From positions 2,773,501 through 2,837,500 of the forward strand of contig SEMN01000010.1 in NCBI GenBank assembly GCA_005408345.1: 64,000 nt of DNA, read 5' to 3'. The translations under genes were made by a program, and so were the position numbers. Positions 9,858 through 20,600 of the stretch are shown in pieces (positions within the stretch are counted from its first letter, which is position 1; every line of letters starts with the position of its first letter). This stretch comes from Macquaria australasica. Its lineage: Eukaryota > Chordata > Actinopteri > Centrarchiformes > Percichthyidae. The notes below the pieces were generated by a model, which was given only the letters and a program-made list of their open reading frames with translations, made no database searches and was not told the origin of the DNA.

Positions 9858-11124
9858 CACTTGTACACCCAGAATGGCTTTGTGTTCCTCTAGCTGCTGT
9901 AAAAATTACTTTCTAACAGCGATTAAGAAATAAAAACTTGCAATTTATGTTTTATAAATCAAATCTTTACAGCAGTTAAAATGTATATAATATTGTGGAT
10001 GTATATGTACATTTCTTTAACTGATTAAACAAGTAGAACCACTTGGAAGTTGCTTATGTGAAATCGTTTAGTGAGAAATGAGCAACAAACAGACTTCCTT
10101 GAAACCTGGTAGTGCAGGAAGTTATTGAGAATGTCCTTTTCCATTAACTGGATCCTTGAAGTTTGATCGAAGCAGGGCAAGTATCAAGGTTTTACTACTG
10201 TATAAGTCATCCATAAGGGTGCTTCATAACACTTTTATATAAATAAACATTTCAGTAAATTATTTTAGATTACATTACTACCAAAAGGATCGTTGGTATA
10301 GTCTGTATAAGGAACAGTTATTATGTGTGTTCTATTTGAGATAATTGAGGCGTAACCATAGTTTTAATTGTATAACATTTGTTTATAATATATATGAAAA
10401 TGATGACTTACACAGAGTGCGCAAAAAAAGTCAGTGCCTAAATGTTAGTTAGTGCATGGTCAGTCAGAAAACAGTAGATGCAGTGCTTCATTATCTCCTA
10501 CAGAGGGCGATGTAGGTTATATTTCTGTCAGTTTATGGCACCATAGTGTCTAAAATGGCTGCATTACAAAAAGACATAAAAACCTAAATATCCTGAAAAA
10601 GAACAAATAGATTTAAGCTTCATAGATTGTCAGTGCCAACTCAGAAAAATTGCACAACAGCTATATTTTCAAGAACAAGACTGCTTTGACTTGCAGTTGC
10701 ACATTTGAGCAGTATGAGAGAGCACATCCAAAGGCAAGACAACTTGGAGTTACAATCCTGGGTGAGATGAACACAATGCAAAGTTACTGACATTACTAAT
10801 TTCTATTGTAACAACTGATAAAACTTCATTTGTTTAGAATGCCTTAGATAGTCTTAAGGAAATACTACGCAGTAAAACGTACTATATTTCTATATCGAAT
10901 AGAAACAAAAATACTTACACTTAAAATCTACGCTTTATCTATCCATTTATATATATTTCATTTGTAATATATTTACTTTATAATACAAATTATAATCAGA
11001 ATTACAGAAGTAATAATATAAAGTCTATCAAACATGGAAGCTTTAAAAAAAATGAAGACATAAAAAGGCTTTTGGCCTATTCGCAAGCAGTGTTTAAAAC
11101 TGAAGGTTTGGTATCTGTGTTTTT

Positions 11125-11145
11125 TGTGTGTGTGTGTGTGTGTGT
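11125..11145. repeat. (GT)n microsatellite
   Basis: About ten GT dinucleotides in the cdkl5 3'UTR/downstream region. Confidence 0.85.
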
Positions 11146-11242
11146 ATTCAGGAGGTGTACTGTTACGCAAGGGACGTGTAGGAGCAACAGAGGGGAAACG
11201 GAGGAGTCTGAAGTGGATCTGAGAGCTGTAGGGTGATGGAGA

Positions 11243-11602
11243 TCACAGAGCCGTCTCTTTCAGGTCGTTGAGGTTTGGCATACGAGACCTGGAGGGGCGT
11301 CCGAAGCCGTGCCCATTCTGGCCTCCCTTGATGCTCATTTGCTCCGGGTAGGGGTTGCCCTCGGGGCGGCCCAGGGCCGATGTGTGCCAGCCAGACTCCA
11401 GCTGTGCGGGCAGCGGGTAGGCTGTCTGTCGGCTCTTCAGCTGGGGCGTGCTAACCCCTGAGTGACCCCGGCTCTCTGTGAAACCACCTTGAACAGAGGC
11501 TGGATTAGGCAGCGGCTGGTAGCGCATATCAGATGGTGCAGTCTGGTTGGAGGACGAGGATGAAAGGTGCAGGAGTTTGCGCAGAGACTTCAGTGGCTGA
11601 CT
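11243..11602 (-). CDS. cdkl5: cdkl5 coding exon 16 (C-terminus)
   Basis: Residues 848-966: SQPLKSLRKLLHLSSSSSNQ to SRMPNLNDLKETAL and TGA (11243-11245). Acceptor cctctcag on the minus strand. The C-terminus is that of the major brain isoform, not of the longer human isoform that overlaps RS1. Confidence 0.93.
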   Translation of the reverse strand, partial: SQPLKSLRKLLHLSSSSSNQTAPSDMRYQPLPNPASVQGGFTESRGHSGVSTPQLKSRQTAYPLPAQLESGWHTSALGRPEGNPYPEQMSIKGGQNGHGFGRPSRSRMPNLNDLKETAL

Positions 11603-14600
11603 CTGAGAGGGACATGACGCATTACACATGACCAACATTTAAATGAAACATTTTGCGTCAAGAAAATACTTTCTTTTTTTTCTTTTGAGACTTACCGGAG
11701 AGTGTGATTCAGACAGTTTCTCAGGTGGCCAATCCTTGTCCCTGTCTCGGTCTCGCTCTTGGTCCCGGTCTCTGCTCTTGTCACGGGTCCTGTGGCGGCT
11801 GCTCTGATGACTGGAGGACCTGGAGGACTTCTGGATGACTGTATCCACCCCTTCACTAGGAACCTTTCACACATTGGGTGACGATATCATTTAACCTCTC
11901 CAAACTAACAATTACAAACATATGACCAAGGTAGGTCCACATAATGTAAAGGACAACAAGAAACACACCGAATGTGCATCATCCTTTCCTATTAAAACCT
12001 CAAAAATGTGCTTAAAAAACACATTACTGTGTTTGGTGTTATCCTTTACATGTGTTATTTAACCACAGACATAAGTCTGAAGTTATTTTTGGTAACAGGC
12101 TTTTGCATTGTTTGGTCTCAAGTGCAGTGAAGTCATACAAATTAAAAAACATGCATCTGGTGCCATAAACCCTCAGCATTTACTGACCTGAGGAGGAGAA
12201 GAGACAACTCCTCTTGTATTTTTTTGTGGCGATTTTAGACATTTATACAATCCATGACATATCTAAAGCCTTAGTATTTTAACACGATCTACTCATTATG
12301 CAGCAAACACTATTTTCCACCAACTATGAGTCTGACTGCCTGATTCCTCCTGGCCAGATTGCATTTATTTGTGCTCTGTCATCAGCTGTAACCCCCTCTC
12401 AGTATCTGAACAGACTGTCACATATAAATAGAAATGTGAGGGGAAGAAAGAGTCTCAAACACCTGTGTCATGCTGAACCATCACTGCCACTGAGATGGCA
12501 GTCAGTTTAACATGTCAAAATGTGGTTGCTTTTATATTTAGCAACTCTTTTGGTTCGTCCCTCCTTCCTGATCTGTGCTCTATAATCAAGCCATGGGTTT
12601 AGGTACACTTTGAGGGGCAGAGAAGTCGGATCAGATGCTTCTGTGTGATGTTGGTAAGCAGTAAAGCTTCACATGAGTGTGACCAGGCACACAGGCCCCT
12701 AAGATCTCAGGTGCCTAACCGAAGCCTGAGCGCTCTCGTTCATCCTCAACTCATAACCAGAGACATGCTGTTAGGGCTGTGGCTGAAAACAGTGACGACT
12801 GATCAGAATCAAACGGACCAAACACAAAAACAACCAGCCAGATCCATTTATTTAACAGGAAAAAGACTTGAACAGCCCTGCATTTCATTAAATTGAAAAT
12901 TCTAAGATCCACTTTTATTAATTAAATAATCAAATATCAATAATCTGAACATTCAAAAGAGGCACAATTGCCTCATTTTCAATACGGATTAAGAGTTGTA
13001 CTGATACTGTAGATGGATCTGACTGGTTTATGTTGGCAGCTCATTATTAAGTGAATGAATTTCACCATATTCTAAAATGATCAAAGAAAACGACTGAAAA
13101 CAACAAAGCAGTCTTGATTATTGTTGTTAATGCATGCAGTGTCAGATGGGTGGGGTTAGGGGGTGAGTAGGATAGTGTAAAACAGCATGTACCATGGGAG
13201 AGGACACTACAGGGAGGACTCTCACAGAGGAACTATGCTTTATGTTATTCTTTGGGCTAAACAGAGGGAAAAGACATTTCTTGATGACAGGCGGCCTTCC
13301 ATCGGGGACTTGCATCTGTAATACAGAGGCACAGGACTGGTGGCACAGGGAAACATGGTGCACATGATAACAAGAAGAAATGATTTTACATCTCTGTCAA
13401 GGTGCTAATAAAGCCAGAGCATTAACCATTTGAAAAGCAGAGGAGGAGATACAGTATGCAGACAGACATCAAAGGACATATGCATGAAACAGTGCACCCA
13501 GACATGGTGTATGTCCTCAGAAGTACTCAATATGCAAGTTACCATTTGAGATTTTTTCTTTTTCTTCTTTATTGCTCTGAAGAAACCCTGCTTCTCCTTT
13601 TCTTTGGATGGCTCAGAGGGGTTCAGCACTACAGTATCTGGGCCAGTCCTGAAAATAAAACAAAGCACACTGAGCATGATGTCCCAACTAAAAATGTGCA
13701 ATATCTTTTCAACTCCCAGTAAGACCAGGCAATTTCTGTTAAAGCCACCTTGTTGTGTGACCAGTGTGATTTAATCTGCCAGAAAATTGTTTCACAGAGC
13801 AATGCACAATGAACAAAATTGTGTTGTTGTCAAGGTAACCTAAGTTAGAGGAGATACTCTTTGGTAAACAACATAAACTATGTTCTGTTGTGGTTAGAAG
13901 AGATAATTACCAGGGGTCGAATGCTGGCTGACGTTTGGAGTGGTTCGTCAAACCCGTGCCATCCCCGGACAGGCCAGAGCCCCGGCTCGGACCCCTGCTG
14001 TCATGGAAGGAGTTGTCTGGCCGGGGAGAAGGGACTGTTCAACACACACAGCAAATACGTTCATTCACCTTTTGATGCACAGAGACTGGTTTTACAGTCT
14101 ATACCAACTATTTCACAGCAAACGGTTTACGTTTTGGCAGATAATGTACATTTTCCTTCCAAAAGAAGACAGCGAATAGAGCAGAGGACTGTGGTGCTTT
14201 TGTAGTAATTTGCAGCTAAGAACTGAAATTATAGATAATGATACATTTCACAACTGAACATCCACCCACGTTCACTGAAGCCACTATGTAGAATTTGAAA
14301 GTTCCCAACTTTGGTGTCCCTTCGTGGTAGTATCAAAAAAGACACTGTGGCAGACAGCCAGTGTTCTCCACTACCGCAACGGATCTTTGACATGAATGGA
14401 CTGAAAGCGATAGATGCAACCAATTTTCACCTGGATTATCATCATGCCATCAGATAAATTAAACAAATAGCGGTGGATCCTTGTGAAAAATGTTTGTTTG
14501 TTAGGTGTTCATGTTTTGAGATTTTCAATATCCTCCATCAATATTGGTATCAGGCTCAAAAATGTAGTACAGGTTGGAATATACAGTGTTTGAAAGATGC

Positions 14601-17600
14601 TGTAATCACATAAAAATTGTACCCATAGTGACTTTAAGTAGGACCTGATCTATGAGCATATATGATTCATGAGAAATGATTTTGTCAACTGCAGTAAACT
14701 GCAGTCAAGTGTCTGATGCTTTAAACTGAATTGACATCTTGATCTCCACAGTGCAGTGAAAGAAAACAGGACACGGCCAGAGATTTCAGTCTGACTAAAC
14801 CAACCTCTGTAGAAGCTGCCCACCCTCCGAGGCATGGATTCACTGTAGATGTTACGGTTCTCTTTGGAAGAGCCCCCATCTTCTGTTTGCTGGTCATGAT
14901 ATAAGCCAACCTGAGTCACAACAGAAGACCTAGTCACATAAAAACCTAAAGGCCAACTGCTTTGCATGCCTCTCTATCTGAGCTGATATTTTTAATTTAC
15001 CTGAAAGAACAGAGAAAAGAGGAAGTGTATTGCTTTACAAGCGGTCATTATAATAAAACAACATCTGCAGAGGCTAAAAATGTATTACAGAATCAAACTG
15101 AAATGTGCTTCCGATGACAAGCTTGACTGTGCTATCATAAGTAGTCACATTAAAGGGAAGCAAAGCACACAGAGAAAATGAAGAGGCATCTGATGCGCAG
15201 AGACAGAGAAAGAGGGAGAGAGAGAGAGCAGTTCATGACAGCAGTATCCGCCCACATCCAGTCTACTGAGAGTGCGGATGTGGGTGGGGAATGGTGGGTG
15301 CAGGCAGAATGTCGGACCTCGCTTTTTTGCCGCTGTGTGTGAAAAGATGCGGTGTTGTCCCTTGTGGAGTCCCTTATTGGGGGTCTGCTGTGGGTGACCT
15401 CAGTGGGTGCCTGTTCGCTCTGTTAATGGAGACATGATGAAGCATGAAGTGAGCTCAGCATCGCAGCACACACAAATACACACACACACTATATATACTA
15501 TATGTGTATATACAGTATATATAAATATACAGGTAACATGATTCACTGTATATCCTAACAAGGAAGCCACACTCTTAACACTTGCAATGTTCATAGGATG
15601 AAGCTGCAGTTATGTTAATTCTGTCATTGCTACAAACCTGGGAAACTGACTAACAAGATCTGGCTGAAAACCTAAACACAGATCATGATATTTTCAGACG
15701 CCACCAGAATAAATCCTGGCCGCATTGTTGTAGAAACTGAGACTGAGGCAGAGTTATCCAACACAACCTGGTGTAGGCATTTGATATGATTAGATCATGT
15801 AGGCTTAGGCTTTCCTTAAGGTTGGAGAGGGTTGATGTGGGCTGATGACTGACCCTACTCATGTCTTCCTCTCTGGAGGAGCCCCCAGAGTGGCGAGGCA
15901 GCGTGCGGTGCTGCAGCTGCGGAGACAGGAGCTGGAGACTGCTGGCTCTGGTGGGCACGCCCTGCCCCACCGCCAGCCCCTCCTCCGCCCCGTGTGTCCT
16001 CTGGTGGTCCCTCCGTACATACATGGAGTGGCGGTGTGGCCGCTGCTGGGAGGAGAAGGGGCTGGTGTATCCCTGACTGTAAGACAGAGGGTCGTGTGGG
16101 GCAGACAGAGAGTGAGCGTGACTCCTTTCAACGCCACTTTCCCCAGGGTCCAGGGCATCTGGCGACTTGGCCTCCTCTGAGGCCTTGTGGCGGGTGGAGG
16201 AGCGCCTGTAGGAAGAGTCCAAGGTGTTGCTCTCTCTGTCAGAGCGCATGCGTCCTCGGCCAGCTGTGCCGGGTCCCAGTCTGTCCACCCGGCGGGCTGC
16301 TGGGCTGCTCGGGGCTGTGAGGTCGAGGCAGCTTGAGGGAAAATAGCGAGATGTAGGCTCGTCGGCATAAAGATGCACATCATTTAAGTTCCCCACTGAC
16401 TTGGCATCGCTAAGTGTGCCATAGCTCTTTGACAAGTTCAGGTAGGCGAACTTGGAGGAGGAGGGCGTGGAGCTGTGGGACTCCATGTAGCTGTGTCGAC
16501 CGTGTTTCTCCCCTGATTGAAGCGTGTTGGTCTTCCCCTCTACAAAAGAATGGCGGTTCTGCTGTGAGCGGAAGTTGGATTTGAGGTACTTGGCTCCGGG
16601 GCCGTCGGACACCTTAGACCCCAGATTCATCTCGAAGTCGCCCTTGCTCTTGGCTTCTCCAGGGTTGAGCAGATGAGGCAGGTTGCTGCTGGCCAGGTCC
16701 ATGTTGCACGAGGTGGAGTGGTTGTAGATTTGCGGCTGGTAGTTCTTGGGATGCAGAGTGGGACTGAGGTTGATCGCTGCAGGCATGTTGCCGTTGAGAA
16801 AGCCATCGTTGCTGGGGTGGAGGTCTTCGTGCCGGGGTAAGCTAGAGCACTCTCTGCTGCTGGAGCGGTGGCTTCCTGAGCTCTTTCCCCCATGGCTCCT
16901 GAGCAAGAGCAGAGAGAAAGGACAACATCAACATACTGTACATCAAACATAACATTATATGCAATCATTTGGAGGCTATTGAGTGTGATAACTTGGTAGT
17001 TAGTTGGTTTAAATCATACCTAAGTAATCATATTCAGTTTGTAGATATTAATGGCACCTTATCAGACCGAGTCGCGGTCACCTGTGGTGTTCCACAGGGA
17101 TCAATCTTAGGACCCCTTACTCTTCCTAATATATATAAATGAACAGATCTTTCTGTATGCTGACAATTCAGCTTTGTTAGTGAGGTCAAAATGTGTCTTT
17201 GAATTAGAAAACATGCTTAGTCAAGTAATGTTGAAATTAAGTACATGGTATGTGGACAACAAATTCTCAAATAGTAAATGTTTTGCCTTAAATAGCGCAC
17301 TTTCGCAAACCAGATTTCTTAATGTCACCTGCAATGGAGTTAGAATACAAGGTCATACCTCAGTAACCGACTTAGGGGGGTTACTAGATCAGAATGTATC
17401 TGGCAATTCTATGGTTCACAAAATTGTCCAGAAGTCTAATGTCTAAAATGTTTAAATGGGAAAAAAAAAGTTTCTTAATGTTAGTTGCAAGAAAAGGTTA
17501 TGTATGGCTATGATACAATCAAGAACTGACTATGCATGTAATTCCTTCTATCACCATGGTCTTCCTAAGCAACAACAGGCCTGCTTATAGATTGTACAAA

Positions 17601-20600
17601 ATAAGACGATACATTATATCCTTAATTACAATAAAAGAACCCATTTAAGTATTTAAGGCCATTTTAACAGGGTTCAGTATCTAGCAGCAGGTCATGTCTA
17701 TAAATGCCTAAGTGGCCAGGCACCAGGCTATTTGCAGGTGTTTGAGTGTACTAGAGACCAGAATAGGTGTAACCCTATGCATAGTCAAACTTCAGTCAAA
17801 ATTCAGAGATAAGGCCCTTTTGGATCTAAATAATTTCCATGTGTGGGAGTTAAAATTCGGAAAAGCTTATCAGGTGATGTGAAATTGTCGGAATATATTA
17901 CAGGTTTTAAAAACAGGTTTTAAAACTTTTTTAATTTAATGAAATAAAAAGAGTAGAGATGGGTTCATTTATTTAGTATTGTAGTAAAAATGTAAAATTT
18001 GTATAATGAGCAATACTGTATCCACTGTATCCTGTTTAGCAGTAATATAGCAGGGCAGGGCACTATAGAAATAAGATATATCAACTGTTTTTATTTTATT
18101 TTATTTTTTTATTTTTTTTACTGTGTTTCATGTTGGATTGAGTCTGTGCCTTTTTGTGTTTTTGGTGAATAAAAGTGTGTTCTTTGTAGGTTTTATGACA
18201 GAATAAAACCTTACCAAGCCACAGAAAATGTCTGAATCCTCTAACAAAGGGCAATAGATTCTGCAAAAATGTCACTACACAGTGACTACTGCAGATAATG
18301 CAGATAATGGTCCTCAGGGGGATGTTGACTGAAAACAACGGGTCACATTTGCATTTGAAAAAACACATTAACTTGTGCATCTGAACTACAGGGAGACACT
18401 GACAAGCTTACACTAGCTATAGTGCCCACTGCTGACCTGCTGGGGGTGGTGTTGTCTCCATGGTGAGGTTTTCTCTTGGAGGAGCGTACAGGTGTAGGTG
18501 TGGGTGGGCCGGGCCGCTCCACCAGCCGCAGGGTCTGGAAGGCGTGGTGGTTTAGGCTCTGCTCTGTGAGAAAGCGTTCTGTCGGGTTCAGCAATAGCAG
18601 GTTCTAACGCACAAAACACACAGGGGGAGCCCGTGAGTCCTCGAGACACCCTGAACATCCAGCAAACTGAAACAGTCATGCTATTATGAGTCATCGCCAT
18701 CATCATAAAAGTCAGGCTGCTGCTACATTTAATTGTGTCCTACAGTCACCAAACAAGCCAAACACTGATGTGAAATATGATTTGTGACATTTGCTTTTTT
18801 CTTACTCATATAAATATCTTTAATGACCTGTCTCCATAGGTTTTAATGAAAGCTGAATCCTGTATGAATGCACTCAAAATAAAACCTGTGAACTGAAGAT
18901 AGTTAGTCTTAGAACTTTTGATATAACTAAAATGTATAGTGGCAGCTACTTTTCTCACTTTCTCAGGAAACAACAGCACGAATAAGACAGCCAATTACTC
19001 TTTGCAAGCCAATTAGCAAACATATATTGTTAAATGAATATCTAAGCCCAACTCATGAAAACCTGGTTAGTAATGAGAGAGATGCCTGTCCTTGCTGAAG
19101 TCAATCCTGAGATGACATTATGTTAGCAGTGAGTCATTAACTGCTGGGAAAAGCGCAAGTGCACAAGCGCAGCCCACATTCTTGACATGGAGCTCCTGTT
19201 TACAGTGCAGACACAGCAATAACAGCAGTGCTGGAACCAGGATATGAGCTGAGAGATGCTGAAGAAGTGAAGAGGCATCATGTAGTCACGACATAAACAT
19301 GATGATAATGATGCAATTATCAGATATCATGTCTAGTTTATGAAAATTGGGAGTTTTTATGGTTAGAGTATCTTTTCTGAAACTAAAACAAGATGAAAGG
19401 TAGAAATAAAAACATCTCTGCAGCAGAGCAGCTTTGCCAGTGATCCCTACCTTCAGCAGGTCCAGCAGGGCTCCGCCGATGATTCCCAGGTATCTTCGCT
19501 CCAAGGTTTGGGGGTGGCTCACAGCAGGGAACTAAAATAAGAAACAGAGGATAATAGTACAACCAAAAATGTAGCCACAACAAATCCAAGTGATAAATGA
19601 TCGAATAATCAATACTTGGTAGAAAGACCAGCAATATCAGCCACCTGTACTTTGTGTGTAGAGTCGAGGAGTATGTGTAATCAACTTGTTTTCATTGCAA
19701 TTGATGTGTTAACTACCTCAATTTTAAGATTAGTAAGACAAAAGGGCTAGTTATTGACATTCAAACGGGAAGGGAAAGAGGGAGCATCACCAATTCTCAT
19801 CAAAAATCAGCAGGTTGAAATAGTTTACAAATAGATACAAATATCTGGAGGTTCATATTGATATGAAATCTCGTCAAAAAGTGTTAATGCTGTGCTACAG
19901 AAGGCACAGTCCAGGCTGTGTTTCTTCAGGAAACTAAAGTCTTTTCGAGGTCAGTAGGAATCAGGGTGGAAAATTAACTTTTTAAAATGTGAACATCTAC
20001 TAGCCACTGACAGATAAATGTTCAAATTCACCAGCCACTCAACAGCAAATCATTATTTTGTGTCTGAAATCTACCAGCCACTTATATTTTACCAGCTGGT
20101 GCTAATTTCTCACCCTGGTAGGAAGATTTGAAATGTTTTCTATCAGTATGGCCATGCTCTATGCTGTTGTATTTTGGGGCAACAACATTACTGTCAATGA
20201 TAGGAACAGGATCAACAAGTTTATTAAAAAATCTGGTTCTATAATTGCTTTAACTCCTGATACTTTATTCTTTATTTGGATGCCCATTAGCATCCATACA
20301 GTGGTCGCTAGTCTTCCTTGGGTCCACTCTTCTGATTCATTAGAAAAGGTTTTCAGGAGGAAAAAAACAGGGCGAGAGTTCAAACCATACTTCAGCTTGA
20401 AGGTCACTCACAAGAGCGCTGTTGCGTGTGCTTTCTTCCACATTCGATCTTCCCATGTCAGCCTTTCATTTTGACAGAATTGTTCTTCTGACTATTGTAA
20501 ATCTGCTGTTAGCCAAAAAACGTCCAGAAGCTGTTCTTCTTACATCACACATTTCCAAGTGTTGCAGAAAGCACACCGTAGGTGGCCAACGTGATAAAAC

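Larger units (their letters stand above)
8219..11242. other. rs1-cdkl5 convergent spacer and 3'UTRs
   Basis: Holds the 3'UTRs of both convergent genes, a 529-bp hAT element (9329-9857) and a (GT)n tract (11125-11145). A minus-strand AATAAA (9177-9172) is a possible distal cdkl5 poly(A) signal. No other exon was recognised. Confidence 0.6.

Noticed and set aside
13861..14205. Plus-strand frame of about 114 codons
   Set aside because: It is the antisense of cdkl5 coding exon 13 (13911-14034), which has a matching length and phase.
15683..15853. Extension of the cdkl5 large exon past SREEDMSR
   Set aside because: This is intron read-through; the GTCAGT donor at 15853 gives the phase needed by the next exon, and the extra residues have no similarity.
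15845..16383. Long open frames opposite and overlapping the big cdkl5 exon, on both strands
   Set aside because: They lie within the Ser/Arg/Pro-rich cdkl5 exon; the minus-strand frame of 15854-16898 has protein similarity and splice sites, the others have neither.
17174..17446. Plus-strand frame of 90 codons as a gene
   Set aside because: Part of the degenerate LINE reverse transcriptase in the cdkl5 intron.
20133..20474. Plus-strand frame of 113 codons as a gene
   Set aside because: The first half is a LINE tail (VVFWGNN...DRNRINKFIKK), the rest another repeat.
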